Below, piece after piece: positions 1 through 8,147 of a DNA stretch of 15,234 bases. The position numbers and the translations under genes are program-made. Positions within the stretch are counted from its first letter, which is position 1. Every line of letters starts with the position of its first letter. A model generated the notes under the pieces. The model searched no databases. It was given only the letters and a program-made list of their open reading frames with translations, and was not told the DNA's origin. This stretch comes from Lachnospiraceae bacterium UBA7589 (GTDB lineage: Bacteria > Bacillota > Clostridia > Lachnospirales > Lachnospiraceae), in assembly GCA_002476495.1 (NCBI GenBank), contig DLKL01000017.1, positions 97,565-112,798 of the forward strand, given 5' to 3'.

Positions 1-398
1 ACTATCTCTTCATATTTTTCTTTCATAAACTGTCTGCTATGCCCAAGAACCGCTCCATAAAGATATATATTTTCTCCCCCGGTATACTGTCTGTCAAACC
101 CGGCTCCAAGTTCAATCATTGGTGCAATAATTCCTTTTCTCTCAACCCTTCCCGACGTAGGCTTATATATGCCCGCTATAACCTTCATAAGGGTTGATTT
201 ACCTGCCCCATTAAGCCCCAGTATACCCAGTCTGTCTCCTTTTCCTACCTGAAAGGATACATCACGCAGTGCAAAAAAACTATCATATTTTATCTGTTTC
301 TTTATTCTTTTTATAAAATATTCCTTTGCACTGTCTACTCTTTCCCTGCAAAGATTAAATTCCATTGAAACATTTTCTACGCTTATTATACTATCCAT
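1..398 (-). CDS. Polysaccharide/teichoic-acid ABC exporter ATP-binding protein, 3' part cut by window edge
   Basis: This is the ATPase half of an ABC-2 type exporter that moves lipid-linked surface polysaccharide or teichoic acid across the membrane (TagH/Wzt/RfbB family). Only the first 132 residues are in the window; the C-terminus lies beyond position 1. The Walker A motif GLNGAGKST is at residues 61-69. It is followed by KVIAGIYKPTSG, then IAPMIELGAGF and TGGENIYLYG near residues 91-116, which are typical of the TagH/Wzt branch rather than nutrient importers. The ATG at 398 follows a GAGG ribosome site and lies 10 bp after the permease stop, so the two subunits are co-translated. The signature, Walker B and any C-terminal glycan-binding domain cannot be seen, so the substrate cannot be inferred from this gene. 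Confidence 0.93.
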   Translation of the reverse strand, partial: MDSIISVENVSMEFNLCRERVDSAKEYFIKRIKKQIKYDSFFALRDVSFQVGKGDRLGILGLNGAGKSTLMKVIAGIYKPTSGRVERKGIIAPMIELGAGFDRQYTGGENIYLYGAVLGHSRQFMKEKYEEI

Positions 399-408
399 AA
401 CAGGTCCT

Positions 409-1185
409 CTATATATACAAAACAAATTTGTCCATATTTCTTTTAAATACCAAGCTTCCTATTATAAGACATATGAATGAAAATAAAAACGAATATCCCA
501 GCATCCACATATCCATTTTGTTTCCGAAAATACATTCCCTGAAATCAGTAATGATACAGAACAGTGGATTATATTTTAATATGAAGCTCACATCACTTTC
601 CAATATTGCGTCAGGATAATAAAATATAGCACAGGTATACATAATTATCATAAGTATAACGTTCCACAAATATTCTATATCCCTGAAAAAAACTCCAAGA
701 GTTGCCAGAAAAAGTCCGGCTCCCAGTGACAAAATAAAAAGAATCCCCAAAGGAATCAGACACAGTAATATCCTTGCAGTAGGATATACCCCAAGTACTA
801 CCGAAACTCCAAGAAGAACTATGAGAGATATTAAAAACAGGATATAATTATATGTCACTCCCGCAAGAGGATATAAATACTTTGGAACATAAACCTTTTT
901 TATCATTCCCTCATTCTGCCTTATAGATTTCAGGGCATTGGTTGTCGCCTGGGAAAAAAGGCTGTATATAAGTCTTCCGGCCAGTATATATATGGGAAAT
1001 TCCCTATTCTTATATCCAAAAAGTGTGCCAAAAACTATAGTTAAAACAATCATAGTCAGAAGAGGCTCTATCATAGACCATATAACTCCAAGATAAGAGT
1101 GTCTGTATTTTAATTTTATCCCCTTTCTTACCAGCTCCCTGAAAAGGTTGCTGTACCGGTCAAACTCCTTTATTTCATCAATCAT
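409..1185 (-). CDS. ABC-2 type polysaccharide/teichoic-acid exporter permease
   Basis: This 258-residue integral membrane protein is the channel partner of the ATPase just downstream. The N-terminal cytoplasmic stretch runs into LKYRHSYLGVIWSMIEPLL (residues 25-43), the hallmark of TagG/Wzm/RfbA permeases. About six membrane segments follow, near residues 33-55, 64-82, 105-133, 138-165, 172-190 and 228-247. Its length is normal for the family. The ATG at 1185 directly abuts the TAA of the upstream SDR gene (TAAATG), and its AGAGGT ribosome site lies inside the end of that gene, so translation is probably coupled. Beside a nucleotidyltransferase and a sugar-nucleotide SDR, it most likely exports a cell-surface glycan that uses their product. 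That substrate link is inference. Confidence 0.93.
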   Translation of the reverse strand: MIDEIKEFDRYSNLFRELVRKGIKLKYRHSYLGVIWSMIEPLLTMIVLTIVFGTLFGYKNREFPIYILAGRLIYSLFSQATTNALKSIRQNEGMIKKVYVPKYLYPLAGVTYNYILFLISLIVLLGVSVVLGVYPTARILLCLIPLGILFILSLGAGLFLATLGVFFRDIEYLWNVILMIIMYTCAIFYYPDAILESDVSFILKYNPLFCIITDFRECIFGNKMDMWMLGYSFLFSFICLIIGSLVFKRNMDKFVLYI

Positions 1186-2256
1186 TTACTTACCTCTTAA
1201 AATATCCATAGTCAGCTTTATTCCCTCCTCAATGGAATAAATAGATGTCCATCCGGTTTTTTCAAGCTTTTTTGTGGATAGAATTGCTGTTGTTGCTCTT
1301 GAATAACCCGATGCTTCAATCTCTGATGGCTTCTCATATACAACCCTTGTACTTGCATAATCTGCCACCAATGCTGCCAGATCCTTAAGCGTAACATCTG
1401 AATCAGCCGATGCCACATTATATGCTTCACCGGAAGTTCCATCAAACATTATATGCAAAATAGCAGATACGGCATCTGCAACATAACTGTATGAATAGTA
1501 TTGTGTTCCCTTGCTTTTTAGCACAATATCTTCTTTGTTTAATCCCTTTTTTATAAACTGGGAAACAGCCTTGGAATCAGACATAAGCATAGTAGGCCCA
1601 TAGACCCTTGATAATCTTGGAATTACTATATCCATATTTTTCCGGCTGATATATGCCCGGCACAATGCTTCCCCGGTTCTTTTACTTTCCGGATAACCTG
1701 CCCTTAGCGAATTGCAATCTATATATCCCATATAATCTTCTGTAAACACATCACGGTCATTTCTGCTTTCTCCGTAAATTTCCACAGAGGACAAAAATAC
1801 AAATCTTTGACAATTCATATTATTCCCCCAGGAAAGAAGATTATTAAGGCCAATAACATTAGCAGTTATGGTTCCTATGGGATCTTTTGAATATGCCAGT
1901 GGATGGGTCGGGCTTGCTGCATGAATTATGTAATCCATACTGTTGATTCTTTTATCCCATTTACTGACATCAACAGGATAATTTATATCCTGCCTGATAT
2001 AATTAAAATATGGTGATTCTTTATAATAAGAAAATCTTTCTCCGGCTTTATCTGGATTTCTCCCAATCACGTACAGATGTACATCCTGATCAAAAAATTT
2101 GTTTCTGTACATAAGCACATCTATCATAAATCTGCCTATCATACCGGTGCCACCTGATATAGCCAGATTTTTGCCCCTAAGTCTCTTCCAGTTATAATTC
2201 AATGTGGCAATATCATGAAGCCCCTGCATATATTTCTCATTTTGATACAAATTCAT
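1186..2256 (-). CDS. NAD-dependent epimerase/dehydratase (extended SDR, UDP-glucuronate-decarboxylase-like)
   Basis: This 356-residue extended short-chain dehydrogenase probably acts on a nucleotide-activated sugar. The NAD-binding glycine motif GGTGMIG is at residues 35-41. Catalytic residues are the serine in FLSSVEIYGE (156-157) and the YPESK pair Tyr188/Lys192. The stretch HAASPTHP near 112-119, followed by PIGTITANV, resembles UDP-glucuronate decarboxylases and related WcaG-type enzymes. About 30 extra residues precede the Rossmann fold, which is longer than usual. The ATG at 2256 follows a TGGAGA site 17 bp after the cytidylyltransferase stop. That pairing suggests its substrate may be a CDP-sugar or polyol, which is inference. 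The exact reaction (epimerase, 4,6-dehydratase or decarboxylase) cannot be decided from sequence alone. Confidence 0.87.
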   Translation of the reverse strand: MNLYQNEKYMQGLHDIATLNYNWKRLRGKNLAISGGTGMIGRFMIDVLMYRNKFFDQDVHLYVIGRNPDKAGERFSYYKESPYFNYIRQDINYPVDVSKWDKRINSMDYIIHAASPTHPLAYSKDPIGTITANVIGLNNLLSWGNNMNCQRFVFLSSVEIYGESRNDRDVFTEDYMGYIDCNSLRAGYPESKRTGEALCRAYISRKNMDIVIPRLSRVYGPTMLMSDSKAVSQFIKKGLNKEDIVLKSKGTQYYSYSYVADAVSAILHIMFDGTSGEAYNVASADSDVTLKDLAALVADYASTRVVYEKPSEIEASGYSRATTAILSTKKLEKTGWTSIYSIEEGIKLTMDILRGK

Positions 2257-2273
2257 ATTTTATCTCCATCAAT

Positions 2274-2981
2274 CTATATCTGTTTCGTTCTTCCGATATA
2301 CGCTTTAAATATTTCCAGGTCATCAGGGGTTGTAAGCTTTATATTCTTATCCGAACCTTTTGCAAAATACAACCGTTCTCCCAGCTCCACCATCATGGTG
2401 TTTGTATAAGAGGAACCATATATACCTATTTTCTCTCTATACGCCTTATCATATGCCCATGACAGTTTTCCAAATCTATATGCCTGCGGTGTTGATACTC
2501 TTCTTAAAGTTTCTCTTGGAATATATTTTGTAGTAGATATGTCATCATCTGCTACAAAAATCTGTTCATTGTACGGTAATGAGCTTATTCCATTTCCATA
2601 TTGCATACATTTTTCTATTACATCGGTAAGGACATCACAATCTACCAACGGACGTATCCCATCATGAATTATAACCGTATCTTCACTGCCACAAATGTCC
2701 TTCAGATTATTCACACCATTTCTTATGGACTCCTGAGCTGTACTTCCGCCTGTAACAATCCTAAAAAGCTTGGATATATTGTATTCTAATCTGTATTCCT
2801 CAAGTTTTTTTTCCCATCCCTCAATGCATACCGCAAGGATATAGTCAATTAACGGATGCTTCTGAAAGCTCTCAAGTGTATATATAATAACCGGCTTATC
2901 GTACACTCTGATAAACTGCTTAGGAATGTCATTTTGCATTCTCTGTCCATTTCCTCCGGCTATTATAATTGCTGCATTCAT
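2274..2981 (-). CDS. IspD/TarI-family cytidylyltransferase
   Basis: This 235-residue nucleotidyltransferase should join CTP to a phosphorylated polyol or sugar. The nucleotide-binding start AGGNGQRM (residues 8-15) carries Arg14, and IPKQF carries the catalytic-type Lys21. HDGIRP (106-111) gives the conserved Asp107 and Arg110. Arg156, TPQ (164-166) and NIKLTTPDDL (213-222) complete the fold. The TTPDD ending is closer to TarI than to IspD. The segment aligning with the MEP/ribitol-phosphate site (VPV-DT in IspD) reads LPYNEQIF at 135-142, so the usual Thr is absent. Its ATG overlaps the dapF stop (ATGA). With an SDR and a glycan exporter next, a surface-polymer precursor is more likely than isoprenoid synthesis, but true IspD activity cannot be excluded. 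Confidence 0.85.
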   Translation of the reverse strand: MNAAIIIAGGNGQRMQNDIPKQFIRVYDKPVIIYTLESFQKHPLIDYILAVCIEGWEKKLEEYRLEYNISKLFRIVTGGSTAQESIRNGVNNLKDICGSEDTVIIHDGIRPLVDCDVLTDVIEKCMQYGNGISSLPYNEQIFVADDDISTTKYIPRETLRRVSTPQAYRFGKLSWAYDKAYREKIGIYGSSYTNTMMVELGERLYFAKGSDKNIKLTTPDDLEIFKAYIGRTKQI

Positions 2982-3823
2982 ATCTGTATTTCTCCATCAT
3001 ATACTATTTTTGCCGGCCCTGTCATGTATACAAGATTAGACTCTCTGTCCCACTTTATTACAAGCTCTCCACCCAACAGCCTTACGGTTACTTCATCTTC
3101 CGTAAGATTGTTAAGCACTGCCGCTACAACGCTGGCACAGGTACCTGTTCCACATGCCAGTGTCTCTCCTGAGCCTCTTTCCCATACACGCATTTTTGCA
3201 TATTTTCTATTCACTACCTGAACAAATTCTGCATTTACTCTTCTGGGGAAAAGAGAACTGTTCTCAAACTCCGGACCAATTGCTTCAATAGGAAATGAAT
3301 CTGTGTCCTCTACAAAGGTAACACAATGTGGATTACCCATGGATACGCAGGTTATATTGTAATCCCTGCCGGCAATTTTTACCGGATAATCCACAATCCT
3401 GTCCTTATCCGAATCAACCTTCACAGGAATTTCCTCCGGCTTAAGTACAGGTTCTCCCATATTTACAGTTACCATGGAAACCCTGTTATCCTCCACCACA
3501 AGCTTAAGATACTTTATCCCTGCCAAAGTTTCCACAGCTATCTCTGTTTTGCTTGTAAGTCCATAGTCATATACATATTTACCAACACATCTTATACCAT
3601 TCCCACACATTTCTGACTGGGAACCATCTGCATTGTACATTTCCATGGTGAAATCCGCTATTTCAGACGGTTTAATCAAAATTAACCCATCTGAACCTAT
3701 ACCAAAATGCCTGTCACTGAGCTTAACTGCCAGCTTAGAAGGCTCAGGTACAACCTCCTTAAAGCAGTTAACATATATATAGTCATTTCCCAGACCTTCC
3801 ATTTTTGTAAATTTAAGCTTCAT
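2978..3823 (-). CDS. dapF: Diaminopimelate epimerase
   Basis: DapF converts LL-diaminopimelate to the meso form, the direct precursor of lysine and of the peptidoglycan cross-link residue, in the cytoplasm without a cofactor. The 281-residue protein has the usual length and start (KFTKMEGLGNDYIYV). Both halves of the two-cysteine active site are present: Cys73 in EMCGNGIRC and Cys224 in ETLACGTGT. The substrate-binding NPHCV (164-168) and the ERGSGET segment are also there. The ATG at 3823 has an AAGGAG site and begins 14 bp after the hydA stop. The stop overlaps the next ATG as ATGA. No other lysine-pathway gene is nearby, so placement between hydrogenase and glycan genes is unusual, though the identity is secure. 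Confidence 0.97.
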   Translation of the reverse strand: MKLKFTKMEGLGNDYIYVNCFKEVVPEPSKLAVKLSDRHFGIGSDGLILIKPSEIADFTMEMYNADGSQSEMCGNGIRCVGKYVYDYGLTSKTEIAVETLAGIKYLKLVVEDNRVSMVTVNMGEPVLKPEEIPVKVDSDKDRIVDYPVKIAGRDYNITCVSMGNPHCVTFVEDTDSFPIEAIGPEFENSSLFPRRVNAEFVQVVNRKYAKMRVWERGSGETLACGTGTCASVVAAVLNNLTEDEVTVRLLGGELVIKWDRESNLVYMTGPAKIVYDGEIQI

Positions 3824-3837
3824 AATTTCTCCTTACA

Positions 3838-5526
3838 CTACTTCAAATTTCTGTGAAGCAGCTTATGCTCCCTGCCTGCTATAACATTTTGATATGTGTC
3901 CTTTATTATCGGGTTATCATCCGTTACTCTTATGAGAGATTCCCTATCCACACTGTAAATTCCTTCGGCACGGCTGGCTCTTGTTCTCGGACCCATAGGG
4001 AGGGGTTGTCCGCCTCCGGCTATACAGCCTCTCCTGCAGGCCATAACCTCCACAAAATCATATTGAATTTCGCCGGCTTTTATCCTGTCAAGAAGCCCTG
4101 CTGCATTGGCGAGCCCGTTTACAACAGCTATCTTTACCTCTCTGTCTCCCAACATAATTGCTGCTTCTTTAATTCCCTGATCTCCTCTTACTCCCGAAAA
4201 GCTTATTTGGGACATTCCTTTGTAGCCTTTATCCTTCATAAAATGTCTCAGAACAGCCTCCGTCACGCCTCCTGTCACACCGAATATTGCAGCCGCTCCT
4301 GATGCCACACCAAACGGCATATCCACCGCTTCACTCTCTATCTCATCAAACTTTATTCCTGCCTGACGAATCATCCTTATTACCTCTATGGTAGTAAGCA
4401 CCTTGTCTGTATCCTGTCTGCCGTCAGTAAAATTGTCTTCTCTTAGTATCTCACCCTTCTTTGCTGTACAAGGCATAATTGAAACCACATAGGTTTTCTT
4501 ACCCTCTTTAATATCTTCCTCACGGAAATAATCCTTAACAACGGCTGAAAACATTCCCTGAGGTGAACGGCAGGTTGAAATATTATCCACAAATTCAGGA
4601 TATTTTGTTTCACAAAATTTGACCCAGCCAGGGCAGCAGGAGGTAAATAAAGGAAGCTTTTCATTTTTTTCAAGCCTTTCTGCCAGCTCTCGGGATTCCT
4701 CCATTACAGTAAGATCCGCCCCAAAATTAGTATCATACACCTTATCAAAGCCCATGAGCCTTAACGCTGCCACAAGCTTACCCATAGTATTAGTTCCCTT
4801 TGGAAAACCAAATTTATCTCCCACAGCCAGTCGAACGGCAGGGGCAATCTGGGCTACAACTCTGGTATCAGGATCCTCTATAGCTGTCCACACATCAGTT
4901 ACATTGGTTCTTACAGAAATTGCTCCTGTAGGGCAGACCACTCGACACTGTCCACATCCCACGCAATCTGTATCTGCCAGAGATTTTCCAAAGGCCGGTG
5001 TAACCTCCATTTTCGAGCCTCTGTATGCAAAGTCAATTGCACCTACCGCCTGTATTTCATCACAGGTTCTTACACAGTCACCGCAAAGAATACATTTGTT
5101 TGGATCCCTTACAATAGATGGCGAGCTGATATCAATAGGAACCTGTTTTCTGTTATTCAAAAATCTTACTGCATGAATACCTACCTTAAATGCTATATTC
5201 TGAAGCTCGCAATTACCGTTTCTTGTACAAACAGTACAGTCTCTGCAGTGAGATGCCAGCAAAAGCTCAATAATGAGCTTACGATACTTTCTTATCTTGG
5301 TTGAGCTTGTCTTTATCACCATCCCCGGGCGTGGCTGTTCCGAGCATGAAGCAAATATCCTGCCCCTATCATCCTCTACAACACACATTCTGCAGGCTCC
5401 GTACACAGAAAGCTCAGAATGATAACAAAATGTCGGAAGGTCAATACCTGCCTTTCTGATTAAAGCCAGAATATTCTTTTCTCCTTCTATAGCCACACAC
5501 CTGTCATCTATAGTCATATAATCCAT
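3838..5526 (-). CDS. hydA: NAD/ferredoxin-linked [FeFe] hydrogenase, catalytic subunit HydA/HndD-type
   Basis: This is the H2-forming subunit of a trimeric [FeFe] hydrogenase, 562 residues. An N-terminal [2Fe-2S] site (Cys34, 45, 48, 61) is followed by a His-ligated [4Fe-4S] (His93, Cys97, 100, 106) and two ferredoxin clusters (Cys145, 148, 151, 155 and Cys188, 191, 194, 198). The H-cluster domain has L1 TSCCPGW (295-301), L2 MPCTAKKGE (351-359, Cys353) and L3 VMACRRGCIAGGGQP (494-508, Cys497/501). I chose the ATG at 5526 because GGAGGTG lies 6 nt upstream. The frame is open to 5589, but that extension would overlap hydB. The gene follows hydB by 13 bp. In the known bifurcating complexes, this subunit takes electrons from ferredoxin and NADH. 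Bifurcation here is inferred from subunit content. Confidence 0.96.
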   Translation of the reverse strand: MDYMTIDDRCVAIEGEKNILALIRKAGIDLPTFCYHSELSVYGACRMCVVEDDRGRIFASCSEQPRPGMVIKTSSTKIRKYRKLIIELLLASHCRDCTVCTRNGNCELQNIAFKVGIHAVRFLNNRKQVPIDISSPSIVRDPNKCILCGDCVRTCDEIQAVGAIDFAYRGSKMEVTPAFGKSLADTDCVGCGQCRVVCPTGAISVRTNVTDVWTAIEDPDTRVVAQIAPAVRLAVGDKFGFPKGTNTMGKLVAALRLMGFDKVYDTNFGADLTVMEESRELAERLEKNEKLPLFTSCCPGWVKFCETKYPEFVDNISTCRSPQGMFSAVVKDYFREEDIKEGKKTYVVSIMPCTAKKGEILREDNFTDGRQDTDKVLTTIEVIRMIRQAGIKFDEIESEAVDMPFGVASGAAAIFGVTGGVTEAVLRHFMKDKGYKGMSQISFSGVRGDQGIKEAAIMLGDREVKIAVVNGLANAAGLLDRIKAGEIQYDFVEVMACRRGCIAGGGQPLPMGPRTRASRAEGIYSVDRESLIRVTDDNPIIKDTYQNVIAGREHKLLHRNLK

Positions 5527-5539
5527 ATATTTCACCTCC

Positions 5540-7453
5540 CTACACTGTACAAACGGCGCCGAATGGGCAATCGCTTTCGCAGGCACCACACTTTATGCAT
5601 TTTGCCGGATCTATGGTAAATGGTTTCTTTATCTCGCCGCTTATAGCTCCTACAGGGCAATTTCTTGCACACTTTGAGCAGCCCTTACACTTATCCGGAT
5701 CTATTCTGTAGGTTCTAAGTGCCTGGCAGTTTCCTGTTCGGCACTTTTTATCTACCACATGCTCCACATACTCATCCCTGAAGGTTCTAAGAGTACTAAG
5801 AACAGGTAATGCCGCACTTTTTCCCAGCCCGCAAAGAGCAGTATCTGTTATAGCTGTCCCCAGCTCCTCCAGGATATCAAGCTGTTCCATTGTACCTCTG
5901 CCCGCAACTATGTCTTCGAGAATTTCAAGCATTCTCTTGGTTCCCTCTCTGCACGGTATACATTTTCCACAGGATTCGTTCTGTGTAAAATTCATGAAAA
6001 ATCTTGCAACCTCAACCATACAGGTATCCTCATCCATAATGACCAGACCACCTGAGCCAATCATGGCTCCACGCTTCTTGAGGGAATCAAAATCAAGAGG
6101 AAGCTCCAAATCAGTATCAATGAGACAGCCTCCCGATGGACCGCCAATCTGAACTGCCTTGAACTTTTTGCCATTTTTTATTCCCCCACCTATATCATAT
6201 ACAATCTCTCCAAGGGTTGTTCCCATTGGAACTTCAATAAGACCGGTATTATTAATGCTGCCGGTAACGGCAAAGGCTTTGGTTCCGGGGCTTTTCTCGG
6301 TTCCTATTGTTTTGTACCATTTTGCTCCGTTATTTATAATCATAGGAACATTTGCATAGGTTTCAACATTATTAAGAACGGTAGGCTTGCCAAAAAGTCC
6401 CTGTTCAACCGTTCTAGGCGGCTTAGTTCTTGGCATTCCTCTTTCACCCTCAATAGAGGCTGTCAAAGCAGAACCCTCCCCACAAACAAAGGCTCCCGCC
6501 CCACGGTTAATATGTAACCTGAAGCTATATCCTGACCCCAATATATTGTCGCCTAAAAATCCGGCTTCCTCAGCCTGGGCTATAGCCGTCTTTAATCTGC
6601 TTATGGCAAGGGGATACTCAGCACGTACATAAATATAACCCTCTTTTGCATTAACAGCATATCCGGCTATTATCATGCCTTCTATCATTTTATGTGGGTC
6701 TCCCTCCATAACGGAACGGTCCATAAAAGCTCCCGGATCCCCTTCATCTCCGTTACATACTACATAACGCACTTTTTCCGGCTGGCCAGCCACCTGTTTC
6801 CACTTATAACCGGTCTGGAAGCCTCCGCCTCCGCGTCCCCTTAGCCCGGATTCGTATATTTCATTTATGACATCGTCACCTGTCATCTCAAAAAGAGCCT
6901 TTTCCAGGGCCGAATACCCTCCAACTGCAAGATATTCATCTATATGCTCTGCATCAATATGTCCGCAGTTCTTAAGAACCAGTCTTGTCTGTCTGGCATA
7001 AAAGGGAATTTCCTCCTGAGACTTATATTTTATACCGTCTCTCTCGTATAAAAGTCTTTCCACCGGTTCACTCTTAAGAATTGTAGTATTGTATATTTCC
7101 TCACAATCTTCCGGCTTAACCTTAATATATAAGTAATTATATGGCTCTATTCTCACAAGAGGACCCATTTCACAGAATCCGTGACATCCGCTTTTCTTTA
7201 CTCCTCCCGCTGCCTGGGCAAATCTTTTTGTAGGGCATTCTCCGTTTTCTCCATGGACAGCCTTTTCATCAAGACATACTTCCACATCCTGCTGTTCGGC
7301 ACAAAGCTTACACATTTTTTCATATATTTTGGCTGAGCCACCGGCCAGGCATCCGGTTCCTGCACAAATAAGAATACGGAATTTCTCATTTTTCATAATA
7401 TCTCCGGCTTTACGGCGGGCATTAATTAAATCTTCTCTGCTATTAAGTTTCAT
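5540..7453 (-). CDS. hydB: [FeFe] hydrogenase NADH-binding subunit HydB (NuoF-like)
   Basis: HydB is the flavin subunit that exchanges electrons with NAD(H), 637 residues. A thioredoxin-like [2Fe-2S] domain comes first (Cys30, 35, 90, 94). Then comes the NuoF-type FMN/NADH module with GRGGGGF (206-212) and the NGDEGDPGAF loop (234-243). An SLBB region lies near 385-445, and a [4Fe-4S] site at ESCGKCIPC (Cys495, 498, 501) uses Cys541. The C-terminus carries two ferredoxin clusters (Cys589, 592, 595, 599 and 619, 622, 625, 629). A CxxxxC at 571-576 reads KCRTGNC. The ATG at 7453 shares one base with the hydC stop (TAATG) and has GAGGTG seven bases upstream. An in-frame GTG at 7459 is too close to that site. 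The domain order matches HndC/HydB of trimeric hydrogenases. Confidence 0.96.
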   Translation of the reverse strand: MKLNSREDLINARRKAGDIMKNEKFRILICAGTGCLAGGSAKIYEKMCKLCAEQQDVEVCLDEKAVHGENGECPTKRFAQAAGGVKKSGCHGFCEMGPLVRIEPYNYLYIKVKPEDCEEIYNTTILKSEPVERLLYERDGIKYKSQEEIPFYARQTRLVLKNCGHIDAEHIDEYLAVGGYSALEKALFEMTGDDVINEIYESGLRGRGGGGFQTGYKWKQVAGQPEKVRYVVCNGDEGDPGAFMDRSVMEGDPHKMIEGMIIAGYAVNAKEGYIYVRAEYPLAISRLKTAIAQAEEAGFLGDNILGSGYSFRLHINRGAGAFVCGEGSALTASIEGERGMPRTKPPRTVEQGLFGKPTVLNNVETYANVPMIINNGAKWYKTIGTEKSPGTKAFAVTGSINNTGLIEVPMGTTLGEIVYDIGGGIKNGKKFKAVQIGGPSGGCLIDTDLELPLDFDSLKKRGAMIGSGGLVIMDEDTCMVEVARFFMNFTQNESCGKCIPCREGTKRMLEILEDIVAGRGTMEQLDILEELGTAITDTALCGLGKSAALPVLSTLRTFRDEYVEHVVDKKCRTGNCQALRTYRIDPDKCKGCSKCARNCPVGAISGEIKKPFTIDPAKCIKCGACESDCPFGAVCTV

Positions 7454-7929
7454 TAACACTCACCTCTCAATTCCTTAATCAGTTCTGATACCTTTTCAGG
7501 TGTCATGGATGGATGGACCTCATCATTTACAGTTAACACAGGTGCCAGGCCACAGGCTCCGAGACAGGATACCGTTTCTACAGTAAACAACATATCTTCT
7601 GTAGTATGGCTCTCTCCTGTAAGTCCCAGCTCCTTATATAATCTTTCCAGTATAGCTGTGGATTTCCTTACATGGCATGCAGTACCGTCACATATCTTTA
7701 TTACATATTTACCCTTCTTTTCAAAAGAAAAATTCTCATAAAATGTGGCCACACTAAATGCCTTTGCCTCTGTTATGTGCAGCTTGCCCGCTATATAACA
7801 AAGCAGTTCCGGCGGCAGATACCGGTATTCATTTTGAACATCCTGAATTATTGGAATCAGCCATCTCTGTTCCGTCCCATATTGTTCAATTATTTTGTCA
7901 GCCATTTCATAGTATGAATTGTCCAGCAT
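7453..7929 (-). CDS. hydC: [FeFe] hydrogenase [2Fe-2S] subunit HydC (NuoE-like)
   Basis: This 158-residue thioredoxin-fold protein is the small electron-transfer subunit of the hydrogenase and a homologue of the complex I 24-kDa subunit. The four [2Fe-2S] ligands are Cys80 and Cys85 in ICDGTACHV, and Cys122 and Cys126 in SCLGACGLAP. The helical NuoE start is present at residues 8-62 (LPPELLCYIA, FSVATFYENF). I chose the ATG at 7929 because GGGAGGG lies 6 nt upstream and the length is then usual. The frame stays open to 7986, but those 19 codons overlap the end of the DUF951 gene and lack a good ribosome site. It is first of hydC-hydB-hydA, the usual order for bifurcating hydrogenases. Confidence 0.95.
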   Translation of the reverse strand: MLDNSYYEMADKIIEQYGTEQRWLIPIIQDVQNEYRYLPPELLCYIAGKLHITEAKAFSVATFYENFSFEKKGKYVIKICDGTACHVRKSTAILERLYKELGLTGESHTTEDMLFTVETVSCLGACGLAPVLTVNDEVHPSMTPEKVSELIKELRGEC

Positions 7930-7954
7930 TGTATTCCCTCCCTGATAATACTTA

Positions 7955-8131
7955 TTATTCCACAAATCCTCTGAAGCTTTTTTCAACAGTTTTTCTTGGT
8001 ATCATAACTGAATGTCCACATCCAAGACACCTGAGTCTGAAATCCATTCCAACTCTCTGGATTTCCCATATAGTTGAGCCACAGGGATGTGGCTTTTTCA
8101 TTTTGATTTTTTGTCCTACATTAAATTCCAA
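7955..8131 (-). CDS. DUF951 family mini-protein with TTG start
   Basis: This 58-residue protein is easily missed because it starts with TTG. I read it by hand: it begins MEFNVGQKIKMKKPHPCG and contains WEIQRVGMDFRLRCLGCGH followed by VMIPRK. That pattern (KKPHPCGS, RVGMDFR, CLGCGH, MIPR) is the DUF951 family, small Firmicute proteins of unknown function. Cys17, Cys35, Cys38 and His40 could bind one zinc. The start is supported by GAGGAG at 8143-8138, six bases before the TTG, and by position 16 bp after the HAD gene stop. The stop lies 25 bp before hydC. Its role is unknown. Its place beside the hydrogenase may be chance, since family members also occur elsewhere. Confidence 0.88.
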   Translation of the reverse strand: MEFNVGQKIKMKKPHPCGSTIWEIQRVGMDFRLRCLGCGHSVMIPRKTVEKSFRGFVE

Positions 8132-8147
8132 CTTACACTCCTCACCC

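Noticed and set aside
4619..5176. 185-residue plus-strand open frame
   Set aside because: It is fully opposite the hydA gene, whose cluster motifs are unmistakable, and the product resembles no family.
5527..5589. Upstream extension of hydA by 21 codons
   Set aside because: It would overlap the hydB end, and the ATG at 5526 has a near-perfect ribosome site at correct spacing.
7930..7986. Upstream extension of hydC by 19 codons
   Set aside because: It overlaps the DUF951 gene end, and GGGAGGG six bases before 7929 supports the shorter form.
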